A DNA stretch of 64,000 nt. It comes from Pseudoduganella ginsengisoli. GTDB taxonomy: Bacteria > Pseudomonadota > Gammaproteobacteria > Burkholderiales > Burkholderiaceae_D. The notes beneath the pieces are model-generated. The model saw only the letters and a list, made by a program, of their open reading frames with translations. It did no database searches and had not been told where the DNA came from. The translations under genes were made by a program, and so were the position numbers. This document shows positions 54,232-62,997 of this stretch, one piece after another. The stretch covers positions 186,001 through 250,000 of the forward strand of contig NZ_WNLA01000006.1 in the NCBI RefSeq assembly GCF_009720865.1, given 5' to 3'. Positions within the stretch are counted from its first letter, which is position 1, and each line of letters starts with the position of its first letter.

Positions 54232-55353
54232 ATGAAAAAACTGACCCTCTTAGGCGACATCACGCCTGCGCAATTCCTGCGCGAATACTGGCATAAAAAA
54301 CCCTTGCTGATCCGCCAGGCCATCCCTGGCTTCAAACCGCTGCTGTCGTTCGACAAACTGGCGGAACTGGCCAGCAAGAATTATGTGGAATCCCGCCTCG
54401 TCACACTCAAGGATGGCAATTGGGACATGCAATATGGCCCGCTGGAATCCTTGCCGCCCCGCGCGCAAAAAGAATGGACCATGCTGGTGCAGGGCGTGAA
54501 CCTGCAAGACGCCAAGGCCGATGCCTTGCTGCGCGAATTCCGCTTCGTGCCGGATGCCCGCCTCGACGACTTGATGGTGAGCTTTGCCACCGATGGCGGC
54601 GGCGTCGGCCCGCACTTTGATTCCTATGACGTGTTCCTGCTGCAGGCGCAGGGCCAGCGCCGCTGGCGCATCAGCGCGCAGAAAGACTTGAGCCTGATCG
54701 AAGGCTTGCCGCTGAAGATCCTCAGCCACTTTGAAGCGGAAGAAGAATTCGTCCTCGAGCCGGGCGACATGCTGTACCTGCCGCCCCACTACGCGCACGA
54801 TGGCGTCGCGATCGGCGATTGCCAGACGTATTCGATTGGTTTCCGTTCGCCGTCGTACCAGGAACTGGGCGAGAACTTCCTGCAATTCATGGCAGACTCC
54901 ATTGATTTGCCGGGCCGCTATGCCGATCCAGACTTGCAGGCATCGGCCAAGCCGGCGGAAATTCCCAAGCACATGCTGGAAACCATTGCCGATGAATTAA
55001 ATAAAGTGCAATTCACTGCCGATGACATTTTGATCTTCCTTGGCGAATACTTGTCTGAACCAAAACACAACGTCTTCTTCACGCCGGTGGAAAAGCCGCT
55101 GACTTTAGAAAGATTCCTCCAATCAGCAGCGAAGAAGGGGCTAGTGTTGTCCCGGAAGACACAAATGCTCTATCGCGGCAATAATATTTTCATCAATGGC
55201 GAGTCCTTTGCCATTGGCCGCGCAGACAAAGCCACGCTGGTGGCGCTGGCCAACGAGCGCCGCCTGGATGGCGCGGCGCTGGCGGACGCATCGGATGACG
55301 TCATCGACGCCTTGTACGCGTGGTATGGCGACGGCTGGCTGGAGTTTGCTTAA
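54232..55353 (+). CDS. roxA: Ribosomal protein uL16 arginine hydroxylase RoxA (YcfD-like, JmjC/cupin)
   Basis: 373 aa 2-oxoglutarate/Fe(II) oxygenase. The iron triad is His128-x-Asp130 (GPHFDSYD) and His189 (PPHYAHDG), matching E. coli YcfD positions closely. The C-terminal winged-helix-like part follows. E. coli YcfD hydroxylates Arg81 of ribosomal protein uL16. The next gene is 15 bases downstream. Confidence 0.93.
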   Translation: MKKLTLLGDITPAQFLREYWHKKPLLIRQAIPGFKPLLSFDKLAELASKNYVESRLVTLKDGNWDMQYGPLESLPPRAQKEWTMLVQGVNLQDAKADALLREFRFVPDARLDDLMVSFATDGGGVGPHFDSYDVFLLQAQGQRRWRISAQKDLSLIEGLPLKILSHFEAEEEFVLEPGDMLYLPPHYAHDGVAIGDCQTYSIGFRSPSYQELGENFLQFMADSIDLPGRYADPDLQASAKPAEIPKHMLETIADELNKVQFTADDILIFLGEYLSEPKHNVFFTPVEKPLTLERFLQSAAKKGLVLSRKTQMLYRGNNIFINGESFAIGRADKATLVALANERRLDGAALADASDDVIDALYAWYGDGWLEFA

Positions 55354-55368
55354 TCACAGGAGATCAGC

Positions 55369-55866
55369 ATGGAAATGCCGTCAGACAGTGTGGAAAAGCG
55401 CGTGATCTCGTTCGATACGCGCGCCGCCTTTCAAGAACAGCTGCGCGAATGCATTTCCAAAGCGCAGATCACGCTGCGCATGTTCGATCCGAACTTTTCA
55501 CTGTGGGAACTGGGCAGTACGCAGATGGATACGCTGTTAAGGCGTTTTTTATCGCACCATGGCAAACTGGAACTGGTCGCGCACACGAATGCTGAACTGG
55601 AGCGCCATGCCCCCCGTTTTGCGCGCCTGTTGACGGACTATAGCCATGCGATTGAATGCCGCCTGACGGCGCCGTCCCTGAAGCTGCTGACGGACTCGTT
55701 TTGCGTGGCCGACGAGCGCCATATCGTGCGGCGTTTTCATTCCGACCACTTGCGGGGCCAAGCAGTATACGACTCCGAACCGGATACGCAAGTCCCCCTG
55801 GAGCGCTTTTCCGCCATCTGGGCGGAGACGGTGCCCGGTTTGCATGCGGGAACTACTGGACTCTGA
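55369..55866 (+). CDS. Conserved hypothetical protein next to roxA (DUF7931-like)
   Basis: 165 aa, soluble. It has a phospholipase-D-like fold feel (ISKAQITLRMFDPNFSLWEL; KLELVAHTNAELE), but the HKD catalytic motif is absent. It commonly follows the ycfD gene in related bacteria (from memory). AGGAGATC precedes the ATG; the gene is probably co-transcribed with roxA. Function unknown. Confidence 0.7.
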   Translation: MEMPSDSVEKRVISFDTRAAFQEQLRECISKAQITLRMFDPNFSLWELGSTQMDTLLRRFLSHHGKLELVAHTNAELERHAPRFARLLTDYSHAIECRLTAPSLKLLTDSFCVADERHIVRRFHSDHLRGQAVYDSEPDTQVPLERFSAIWAETVPGLHAGTTGL

Positions 55867-55991
55867 GCGTTATCGATGTAGAATGCTGCCTGTTCGACAG
55901 TTTGCCGTTAATCCGTGCGGTTGGATGCAATTGGCTGAAGTAACAACGTATTGCGCTAATGCAAAATAGTTGTGAAATCGGCTTGTTTTGC

Positions 55992-56020
55992 TATTGCGAC
56001 GCACCAAAAATCGCTATAAT
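55992..56020 (+). promoter_or_regulatory. Promoter of the Ala-rich lipoprotein gene
   Basis: A perfect TATAAT (56015-56020) with TATTGC 17 bases upstream. Transcription would start near 56027, leaving an untranslated leader of about 130 bases. The rest of the 291-base gap (55867-56157) shows nothing else I can name. Confidence 0.6.
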
Positions 56021-56157
56021 ATTGGGTTAGGAAGTTTTTGTTGTCTGTCATGCACCTTGTGGTACGAAGGCTTACGAAGACACCCTAATGAGCGATAATT
56101 ACCGGTAATTATTCATCGCAACATTGTTGTTTATTTTTGAATTAATTAAGGAAAATC

Positions 56158-56427
56158 ATGAAAAAATCCCTGCTGATCGCCTCCCTGCTGGCCGTTGCTC
56201 TGGCTGCTTGCTCCAAGAAAGAAGAAGCACCTGCACCAGCTCCAGTAGCAACCCCAGCCGCTGAAGCCCCAGCAGCTGCTCCAGCTCCTGCTGCTCCAGC
56301 CGCTGACGCTGCTGCTGCTGCCGCTTCCGCTGCTACCGACGCTGCTGCTGCCGCTTCGGCTGCTGCTTCGGCTGCTTCCGCTGCTGCTTCGGCCGCTGCT
56401 GCTGCTGCTCCAGCTGCTTCGAAGTAA
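56158..56427 (+). CDS. Small alanine-rich lipoprotein
   Basis: 89 aa. Lipoprotein signal with lipobox LAAC (Cys18), then SKKEEAPAPAP and a C-terminal part composed almost wholly of Ala with Ser, Thr and Asp. The mature protein would be a long helix or extended rod, somewhat like Lpp-type linkers without the coiled-coil pattern. The strong promoter and terminator on either side suggest high expression. No known domain; structural envelope role is a guess. Confidence 0.8.
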   Translation: MKKSLLIASLLAVALAACSKKEEAPAPAPVATPAAEAPAAAPAPAAPAADAAAAAASAATDAAAAASAAASAASAAASAAAAAAPAASK

Positions 56428-56444
56428 TCTTCGCAAGCTAAAAG

Positions 56445-56471
56445 AAACCGGCCTGCGGGCCGGTTTTTTTT
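56445..56471 (+). terminator. Intrinsic terminator of the Ala-rich lipoprotein gene
   Basis: A 9-bp stem AAACCGGCC / GGCCGGTTT with loop TGCG and a long T-run, 18 bases after the stop. Confidence 0.93.
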
Positions 56472-56541
56472 CGCCTGTACCTTCCGATCCCGATTTGGCG
56501 CCAGGCACCGAAGGGAAAAGAAACTAATCTTTACGCAGATA

Positions 56542-56572
56542 AAAAAACCGGCCCACATGGAGCCGGTTTTTT
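56542..56572 (-). terminator. Intrinsic terminator of bamC
   Basis: Stem AAAAAACCGGC / GCCGGTTTTTT with a 9-base loop. The A/T flanks make it usable in both directions; it lies 21 bases after the bamC stop. Confidence 0.88.
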
Positions 56573-56592
56573 GTTACGACTTGTAACTACCG

Positions 56593-57753
56593 TTATTTCA
56601 GCTGTTCGTGCAGCAACGTCAGGATCTTCTCGCCAGTCGGCGTCAATTCCGGCTTGCCATCGTTGGTCAATACACCAACTTTGCTGGTGCTGCCCTCGCC
56701 GGCTTTTACCGTCACACGGTAGCGCTGGGCTTCCTTGTCCTTGTCCGAATTCCAGCTAAACAGTTTCGCGAAGAAGCCTTTCGCCGTGCCGGCATCCTGG
56801 TCCACATAGCGGACGAAGTAAATGCCGTTGACGCGGTCACGGTCTTCCACCGTGAAGCCGGCGCGGTCCAGCGCCAGGCCGACGCGGCGCCAAGAGCGAT
56901 CGAAGCCTTCATCAACTTCCACATGGCGGCTTTCGCCTTCACCCTTCATCACTGCGTGCAGCGGTTGCAGCGCAGCATTGTCGACTGCCGTGCGTGCTTG
57001 CGCCTCATCCTTGCCTGCGCCCAGCTTGGTCATCAGCTTGGCCAGGAACAGTGCTTCCAGGTTCGGGTCATTCGGGCGCGCGGTCCACTGCGTGGTTTCC
57101 TTCTGCGCCCCTACCACGACTTCCTGTGCGCCACGGTGGCTGATGTAGATTTCCGTGGTGCCATCCGGCAGGCGCTCGAGGCGCGTGCGGTATTTGTCGC
57201 GCTCACCACTGCCATACAGGCCGTCAAACGCTTTACCGATCGTGTTGCGGATAAAGTCTTGCGGGATCTTCGCGCGGTTCTCATTCCATTCAGTTTCCAG
57301 GATGCCTGCCGCTGGCGCATCCACTGCCAGCGTAAAGCCCGAATCTTCCCAGAAGTTCTTCAACTGTGGCCACAGTTGCTCCGGCGTTTGCTTGACGACC
57401 AGCCAGCGCTGGTTGCCTGCACGCACCACGCGCACGCTGTCGGAACCGGTGGTGGCGATGTCGTTGGACGGCGCAGCCTGTACGGCTGCCGGGCCATTGC
57501 CGCGCGCGGCGTTATAGCCGGATGCGGTCGCCACGCCGCGGTTCGAATCCGGCAGCGAATAGCGGTTATCTTTCTGCAATTGCGTCAAATCTGGCGGAAC
57601 ATCCAGGGTGCTGGCTTTCTTTGCCGATTTGTAATCCACCTTGTCGGTGCCAACCACTGAGCTGATCATGCCGCAGCCGGTCAGGCTGACGGTAAGGGCG
57701 GCCAGGACCAGGCCGCGCTGCGGAGTGAGGGATGCTGTCTTGCGAATAGTCAT
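56593..57753 (-). CDS. bamC: Outer membrane assembly lipoprotein BamC
   Basis: 386 aa. Lipobox LTGC with Cys27, unstructured N-terminal lasso (about 30-100, VDYKSAKKASTLDVPPDL), then two helix-grip domains (about 115-235 and 265-380). BamC is an accessory part of the BAM complex that inserts beta-barrels, here including the two TonB receptors. It lies downstream of dapA (38 bases), as in E. coli and most betaproteobacteria. Confidence 0.95.
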   Translation of the reverse strand: MTIRKTASLTPQRGLVLAALTVSLTGCGMISSVVGTDKVDYKSAKKASTLDVPPDLTQLQKDNRYSLPDSNRGVATASGYNAARGNGPAAVQAAPSNDIATTGSDSVRVVRAGNQRWLVVKQTPEQLWPQLKNFWEDSGFTLAVDAPAAGILETEWNENRAKIPQDFIRNTIGKAFDGLYGSGERDKYRTRLERLPDGTTEIYISHRGAQEVVVGAQKETTQWTARPNDPNLEALFLAKLMTKLGAGKDEAQARTAVDNAALQPLHAVMKGEGESRHVEVDEGFDRSWRRVGLALDRAGFTVEDRDRVNGIYFVRYVDQDAGTAKGFFAKLFSWNSDKDKEAQRYRVTVKAGEGSTSKVGVLTNDGKPELTPTGEKILTLLHEQLK

Positions 57754-57791
57754 GTTTTACTGGAATGAGAGGCCACTCGGGGCGCAGGTGC

Positions 57792-58670
57792 TCAGTTAAT
57801 CAGGCCGGCTTCACGCAGTGCGCTGCGTACGGTCTCGTGGTACTCGGCTGCCAGCGGTACCAGCGGCAGGCGGATACCGGCAGGCATCATGCCCATTTCC
57901 GTCAGCGCCCATTTCACCGGCACAGGGTTAGGCTCGATGAACAGTTTCTGGTGCAGCGAGAACACTTTATTGTTCAATTCCAGCGCCTTGGCAATGTTGC
58001 CTTCCATCGCGGCTTTGCACATTTCATGCATGATCTTCGGCGCCACGTTGGCCGTCACCGAGATATTGCCCTTGCCGCCAGCCATCATCAGGGACACGGC
58101 CGTCGCATCGTCACCCGAGTACACGGCAAACGATTTAGGCGCCAGGCGCAGCAGATCCAGGCCGCGGCCGATATTGCCGGTCGCGTCTTTCACGCCGATA
58201 ACGTTCTTGATTTCCGCCAGACGCAGGATGGTTTCGTTCGACATGTCGGCAACCGTACGGCCCGGCACGTTGTACAAAATCACTGGCAAATCCACGGCTT
58301 CCGCAATGGCCTTGAAGTGCTGGTACATGCCTTCCTGGGTAGGACGGTTGTAGTAAGGAACCACTTGCAAGGTCGCATCCGCGCCCGCTTCTTTCGCGAA
58401 CTGCGTTAGTTTGATGGCTTCGGCAGTCGAGTTGCCGCCCGCGCCAGCGATGATGGGAATGCGGCCTTTAGCGTATTCGACAGTCGCTTTGATCAGTGCG
58501 CAGTGCTCTTCGACACTGACCGTCGCCGATTCACCCGTGGTGCCGGCAATGACGATGGCATCCGTGCCTTCGGCAATGTGCCAGTCGACCAGCTTGTTCA
58601 AACCCGGATAATCGAGACTGCCGTCTGCGTTCATCGGGGTGACAATTGCTACTATGCTGCCCTTAATCAT
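57792..58670 (-). CDS. dapA: 4-hydroxy-tetrahydrodipicolinate synthase
   Basis: 292 aa, same length as E. coli. Schiff-base Lys161 (GVKDATG), Tyr133 (LYNVPGR) and Thr44-Thr45 (GTTGES) are all at the canonical positions. It condenses aspartate semialdehyde with pyruvate for lysine and peptidoglycan. The start [12 protein letters not shown] at 58670 is taken by homology; the frame extends 24 codons upstream with a hydrophobic, unlikely N-terminus. The ribosome site is weak. Confidence 0.97.
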   Translation of the reverse strand: MIKGSIVAIVTPMNADGSLDYPGLNKLVDWHIAEGTDAIVIAGTTGESATVSVEEHCALIKATVEYAKGRIPIIAGAGGNSTAEAIKLTQFAKEAGADATLQVVPYYNRPTQEGMYQHFKAIAEAVDLPVILYNVPGRTVADMSNETILRLAEIKNVIGVKDATGNIGRGLDLLRLAPKSFAVYSGDDATAVSLMMAGGKGNISVTANVAPKIMHEMCKAAMEGNIAKALELNNKVFSLHQKLFIEPNPVPVKWALTEMGMMPAGIRLPLVPLAAEYHETVRSALREAGLIN

Positions 58671-58746
58671 AGGAATGATAAACAGAAAGAAATTAAAACA
58701 ACGATTGTAGACGATAGCCTGCCGCAACGGCTGGCATATCACATAT

Positions 58747-58854
58747 ATTCACAAGTAAGTACGCAGAAATTCTTGTGAATTCTGACTTCCATAACCGGCG
58801 CCCTGCTGTGTTGCCCGCTGCTAGCAGTGCTCGCACTGCGTCGCAACAGGCGCC
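58747..58854. repeat. Inverted repeats in the methyltransferase-dapA spacer
   Basis: ATTCACAAG / CTTGTGAAT (58747-58755 and 58772-58780) and a longer imperfect hairpin bounded by GGCGCC (58797-58802, 58849-58854), with an inner CAGTG-CTCG-CACTG. The second may end the methyltransferase message; the first lies where a dapA promoter or operator would be. Confidence 0.5.
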
Positions 58855-58911
58855 TTGCAGCGCATGCGGTTCTGTTCGTCATAATTTCACAATAATTTCT
58901 TAATACTTACT

Positions 58912-59460
58912 TTAAAAAGCTGGCAAAAGTGCCGCAACGCGCGGGAATTCCGGCTTCACGGCGACGATGCGCTGGACCAGCGCCCGTTTCGGGGTTTCCA
59001 CCAGGCCATCCTCAAAAGCAATCACGCGCAATCCGTGCTGCGCAGCCCACGCCAGCAGTTCGCCTGGCGCCAACAGGTAGGCCGGATTCGACGGTTTGCC
59101 GAACTGGCCGTTGCCTTCAGAGAAAGTTTCATAAATCAACACGCCATTGGGCGCCAAACTGCCCACCATGTCCGCAATCAGCGGACGGTGCAGGTAATTC
59201 GTCACGACAATGCCGGCAAAGCGCTCCGGGCCAAAGGCCCAGACCGCATCGTCTGCTTCCAGGTCGATTTGCGACGTGACAATGCCGGGCCCGGCAGCTT
59301 CCACCAGCGCATCCGCATTCTGGTCCACCGCCACCACGGCATGGCCCAGCGCCGCCAGGTGGCGCGCATGGCGGCCCGTGCCGCAAGCCAGGTCCAGCAC
59401 GTCGCCACTGGGAATCAACGGGGCGAAACGCTGCACCCACGGGGAAATCACATCACTCAT
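58912..59460 (-). CDS. Class I SAM-dependent methyltransferase
   Basis: 182 aa. Motif I VLDLACGTGRHARHLAALG, acidic loop VAVDQNADAL and later NYLHRPL; a small TehB/UbiE-like Rossmann methyltransferase. Substrate unknown. The start at MSDVISPW is supported by TTGGAG 7 bases upstream. It is 24 bases after the trpS stop, probably the same transcript. Confidence 0.85.
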   Translation of the reverse strand: MSDVISPWVQRFAPLIPSGDVLDLACGTGRHARHLAALGHAVVAVDQNADALVEAAGPGIVTSQIDLEADDAVWAFGPERFAGIVVTNYLHRPLIADMVGSLAPNGVLIYETFSEGNGQFGKPSNPAYLLAPGELLAWAAQHGLRVIAFEDGLVETPKRALVQRIVAVKPEFPRVAALLPAF

Positions 59461-59484
59461 CAACATCTCCAAACGGACGGGCCA

Positions 59485-60687
59485 TTAAAAATACGCCAGG
59501 CCCATCGCTTCGCGCACATCGCGCATGGTTTCCTGAGCCAGCTTGCGGGCCACGTCATTGCCGTCCGCAACAATGGCGCGCACCAGCGACGGGTCGTCCA
59601 GATAGGGCTGGGCGCGCTCGTGCATGGGCTCCTGTTCCCGGATGATAGCGTCAATCACGGGCTGTTTACATTCGATACAGCCGATTCCCGCCGACTGGCA
59701 TCCTTTTACGACCCACTCCTGTGTCGGGCCATCGGAATACACTTGATGGAATTGCCAGACGGGGCAGCGTGCCGGTTCGCCCGGATCGGAGCGGCGCACG
59801 CGGGCGGGATCGGTCGGCATGGTACGGATTTTCTTCGTGACGACATCTTTTTCTTCACGCAGGGCAATCGCGTTGCCATAGCTTTTGGACATCTTGCGGC
59901 CATCGAGCCCCGGCAGGCGCGCCGCGGCCGTCAATTTCGCCTGTGGCTCCACGAGGATCAGCTTGCGGCTGCCTTCCAGGTAGCCGAACAAGCGTTCACG
60001 ATCCACCATTGACAGGCTGTGCGCATCATCGAGCATGGCCTTGGCTTGTTCCAGTGCTTCCGCATCGCCATCCTGCTGGAATTGGGTGCGCAAATCGTTA
60101 TACAGGCGGGCCCGTTTGCTGCCCAGCTTTTTTACAGCTTCTTGCGCTTTTTCCTCGAAACCCTTTTCTTTTCCGTATAAGTAATTAAAACGGCGCGCAA
60201 TTTCACGCATCATTTCAATATGCGGCACCTGGTCTTCCCCCACCGGCACTTCACTGGCGCGGTAAATCAGCACGTCGGCGGCTTGTAACAGTGGATAGCC
60301 GAGGAAGCCATACGTTGCGAGGTCTTTATTGGCGAGATTGTCGATTTGATCCTTGTACGTCGGCACCCGCTCCAGCCAGCCCAGCGGCGTCGCCATCGAC
60401 AGCAGCAAATGCAATTCGGCATGTTCCGGCACGCGGGACTGGATGAACAAGGTTGCCTGCGATGGGTCAATCCCGGCTGCCAGCCAGTCCACCAGCATGT
60501 CCCACGTACTGCGCTCGATGACACTCGGGTCATCGTAATGCGTGGTCAGCGCATGCCAGTCAGCGACAAAGAACAGGCATGGCTGTTCTGCCTGCATCTT
60601 GATCCAGTTGGCCAGGGCGCCGTGGTAGTGGCCCAGGTGCATGCTCCCGGTGGGACGCATGCCGGAGACGACTCGGTCAGGATACAT
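59485..60687 (-). CDS. trpS: Tryptophanyl-tRNA synthetase
   Basis: 400 aa, longer than the 334 aa of E. coli, as is usual for the betaproteobacterial form with an inserted segment. Class I signatures: PTGSMHLGHYHG (HIGH-like) and GRKMSKSYGN. Three Cys in a late segment (KGCQSAGIGCIECK) are characteristic of this longer type. It starts one base after the stop of the M50-like gene. Confidence 0.97.
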   Translation of the reverse strand: MYPDRVVSGMRPTGSMHLGHYHGALANWIKMQAEQPCLFFVADWHALTTHYDDPSVIERSTWDMLVDWLAAGIDPSQATLFIQSRVPEHAELHLLLSMATPLGWLERVPTYKDQIDNLANKDLATYGFLGYPLLQAADVLIYRASEVPVGEDQVPHIEMMREIARRFNYLYGKEKGFEEKAQEAVKKLGSKRARLYNDLRTQFQQDGDAEALEQAKAMLDDAHSLSMVDRERLFGYLEGSRKLILVEPQAKLTAAARLPGLDGRKMSKSYGNAIALREEKDVVTKKIRTMPTDPARVRRSDPGEPARCPVWQFHQVYSDGPTQEWVVKGCQSAGIGCIECKQPVIDAIIREQEPMHERAQPYLDDPSLVRAIVADGNDVARKLAQETMRDVREAMGLAYF

Positions 60688-60688
60688 G

Positions 60689-61360
60689 TCAGCTCAGCAA
60701 TAAATTGACGGGGAACAGCAGTACGCCAAACAGGTACACGACCAGGTTGATCAGTGTGTTCAACAGCGGGGACAGTACGCCGGACGACATGCCCAGCATC
60801 AGCAGCATTAAGATAATAAAGCGGTGCCGGGACAAGCCGTCGAACGCGATAGCGGCGCGCATCGGCAGCAGCGACGTCAGCAGCACCCCGCCATCAAAGC
60901 CCGGAATCGGGAGCAGGCTCAGCACAATGACGACCGCATTGATCCAGATGCCGGCTTGCGCCATGCCCGTTAGGAAGGGCTCCGTTACGCCGGAAGCGCG
61001 GAACACGATAATCAGGAAGCCCCACACCACACCCATCGCCAGGTTGGCAGCGGGACCCGCCAATGCAACAAAGCCCATTTGCTTCTTCGGGTTGCGCAAC
61101 CGGCTGAAATTCACCGGCGCAGCTTTGGGATACAACAAGGGAATCTGGAACGCCCAATACGTCAGCAATGGCAGCAATACCGTGCCGAACGGGTCGATGT
61201 AATGCAGGGGATTCAAATCCAGGCGACCCTGCTCTGCCGCCGTGTTGTCGCCAAAATAACGCGCCGCGTACGCACGGGCCACTTGGTTCCAGGCCAGCGC
61301 CAGCAAGACAGGGATAGCCGCGACCGTAACGGTTTGGACGAAGGTGTTGATATCAGTCAT
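60689..61360 (-). CDS. Site-2 protease (M50) family protein lacking the zinc motif
   Basis: 223 aa, about six membrane helices. The family layout is clear: GRLDLNPLHYIDPFGTVLLP after the first helix, and LLPIPGFDGG later. However, the HExxH zinc motif is replaced by Asn25-Gln26-Val-Ala-Arg29 in LAWNQVARAYAARYFGD, and the usual Asn before PIP is Ser. So it cannot bind zinc in the usual way and is probably a non-catalytic homologue. Gene order trpS / M50 / yciO is standard for the group. Confidence 0.88.
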   Translation of the reverse strand: MTDINTFVQTVTVAAIPVLLALAWNQVARAYAARYFGDNTAAEQGRLDLNPLHYIDPFGTVLLPLLTYWAFQIPLLYPKAAPVNFSRLRNPKKQMGFVALAGPAANLAMGVVWGFLIIVFRASGVTEPFLTGMAQAGIWINAVVIVLSLLPIPGFDGGVLLTSLLPMRAAIAFDGLSRHRFIILMLLMLGMSSGVLSPLLNTLINLVVYLFGVLLFPVNLLLS

Positions 61361-61417
61361 GAGGGGATTCTACCAGACCGCAAATTGCAGTCTGGAACAT
61401 GGTATAGAGAGGAAAGT

Positions 61418-62041
61418 TTACATGCCCAGCACAGCGGGATCGCCCTGCCCCTGGCGCACCAGTTCCGGTTCGTCGCCCGTCAAGTCCACCACGGTGGTGG
61501 GCTCGAAACTGCAGGCGCCACCGTCCACGATCAAGTCCACCTGTTTTTCCAGGCGTTCGCGGATGGCGTCGGGGTCCGTCAGCGGATCGTCGTCGCCCGG
61601 CAAAATCAGCGTCGTGCCCAGCAGCGGCTGCTGCAATTCGGCCAGCAGCAATTCCACGATCGGCGTGGCGGGCACGCGCAAGCCGATGGTTTTGCGCGAC
61701 GGGTGCGACAGGCGGCGTGGCACGCAGCGCGTCGCTTCGAGTATGAAGGTAAAGGGACCCGGCGTGGCCGCCTTCAACATGCGGAACTGTTTATTATCGA
61801 CGCGCGCATAGACGCCGATTTCACTTAAATCGCGGCAGAGCAGCGTCAAATGGTGCTTTTCATCGATGCCGCGGATACGGCGCAGGCGCTCGACCGCCGC
61901 TTTATCGTCCAGGTGGCACACCAGTGCATAGCAGGAATCCGTCGGCAGCGCGACGATGCCGCCGCCGTGGATGATTTGCGCCGCCTGCTTGATCAGGCGC
62001 AGCTGGGGATTGACTGGATGGACCTGGAAATATTGGCTCAT
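61418..62041 (-). CDS. yciO: YciO/Sua5 family protein (threonylcarbamoyl-AMP synthase-like)
   Basis: 207 aa YrdC-fold protein. It has ALPTDSCYAL, the charged RNA-binding surface and SRKTIGLRVP, closer to YciO than to TsaC/Sua5. It may act on threonylcarbamoyladenylate for tRNA t6A, but YciO members appear weakly active. It lies 9 bases from the htpX stop. Confidence 0.92.
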   Translation of the reverse strand: MSQYFQVHPVNPQLRLIKQAAQIIHGGGIVALPTDSCYALVCHLDDKAAVERLRRIRGIDEKHHLTLLCRDLSEIGVYARVDNKQFRMLKAATPGPFTFILEATRCVPRRLSHPSRKTIGLRVPATPIVELLLAELQQPLLGTTLILPGDDDPLTDPDAIRERLEKQVDLIVDGGACSFEPTTVVDLTGDEPELVRQGQGDPAVLGM

Positions 62042-62050
62042 AGTTAAATT

Positions 62051-62935
62051 TTAGCGCGGCAAACTTTGCAAGGCCGCTATCCGCTCTTCCATCGGAGGGT
62101 GGGTGGAAAACAGGGCCGACCAGCCGCCGCCATTGGCAATACCGGACGCCGCCATGTCTTGCGGCAAGGCGCCTGGCTGCATGCCGCCCAGGCGCATCAG
62201 CGCATGCTGCATCGGCACCTTGCTGCCCAACAGTTGGGCGGAACCAGCATCGGCGCGGAATTCGCGCTGGCGCGAGAACCACGCAACGATCATGGACGCC
62301 AGCAAGCCAAACACAATTTCACACACGACCGTGGTAATCGTGTAACCGATGCCGGGGCGGTAATCATCGCTGTCGCGGCGGCCATTCAGCGCGCTGTCGA
62401 CAAAGTAGCCCACGACGCGGGCCAGGAACACGACAAACGTATTCACGACGCCTTGAATCAACGTCATCGTCACCATGTCGCCATTGGCAATGTGCGCCAC
62501 TTCATGGCCCAGCACGGCTTCGACTTCTTCACGGTTCATGGATTGCAGCAAGCCCGTCGACACCGCCACCAGAGCGGAATCCTTGAAGGCGCCCGTGGCA
62601 AACGCATTGGGTTCGCCTTCATAAATCGCCACTTCCGGCATGCCGATGCCGGCCCGCTGCGACAATTGCTGCACGGTCGAGACCAGCCAATGTTCCATCG
62701 AATCACGGGGCGCATCGATGACGCGGGCGCCCGTGCTCCACTTTGCCATCGGCTTGCTCATCAGCAGGGAAATGATCGCGCCCGTGAAACCAATCACGAG
62801 CGAATACGCCATCAAATTACCCAGGTTCAGCCCGCCATAGCCGCCCGGCCGCGCAATCCCCAGCACGGACAAGACAATGGACAGCACCACCATCACGGCC
62901 AGGTTGGTTGCGATAAACAGGACGATACGTTTCAT
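62051..62935 (-). CDS. htpX: Membrane metalloprotease HtpX
   Basis: 294 aa. Two N-terminal membrane helices, zinc motif HEVAH with downstream Glu, two further helices, family blocks [13 protein letters not shown] and PNAFATG. It degrades damaged membrane proteins together with FtsH and is usually under envelope-stress control. It is placed between yciO and the PHP gene. Confidence 0.97.
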   Translation of the reverse strand: MKRIVLFIATNLAVMVVLSIVLSVLGIARPGGYGGLNLGNLMAYSLVIGFTGAIISLLMSKPMAKWSTGARVIDAPRDSMEHWLVSTVQQLSQRAGIGMPEVAIYEGEPNAFATGAFKDSALVAVSTGLLQSMNREEVEAVLGHEVAHIANGDMVTMTLIQGVVNTFVVFLARVVGYFVDSALNGRRDSDDYRPGIGYTITTVVCEIVFGLLASMIVAWFSRQREFRADAGSAQLLGSKVPMQHALMRLGGMQPGALPQDMAASGIANGGGWSALFSTHPPMEERIAALQSLPR

Positions 62936-62997
62936 AGTGCACTCGCCAAGAGATTAATCCGCAGCTTAGATGCGGTTGATGTGACTCAAAAACAAGT

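Noticed and set aside
55369..55866. Active phospholipase D (HKD) enzyme
   Set aside because: The segment ADERHIVRRFHSDH lacks the H-x-K-x4-D arrangement, so catalysis cannot be claimed.
56158..56427. Repeated GCTGCTGC units that might suggest a repeat array
   Set aside because: They are alanine codons of a lipoprotein gene with a clear signal and ribosome context, not CRISPR or tandem satellite DNA.
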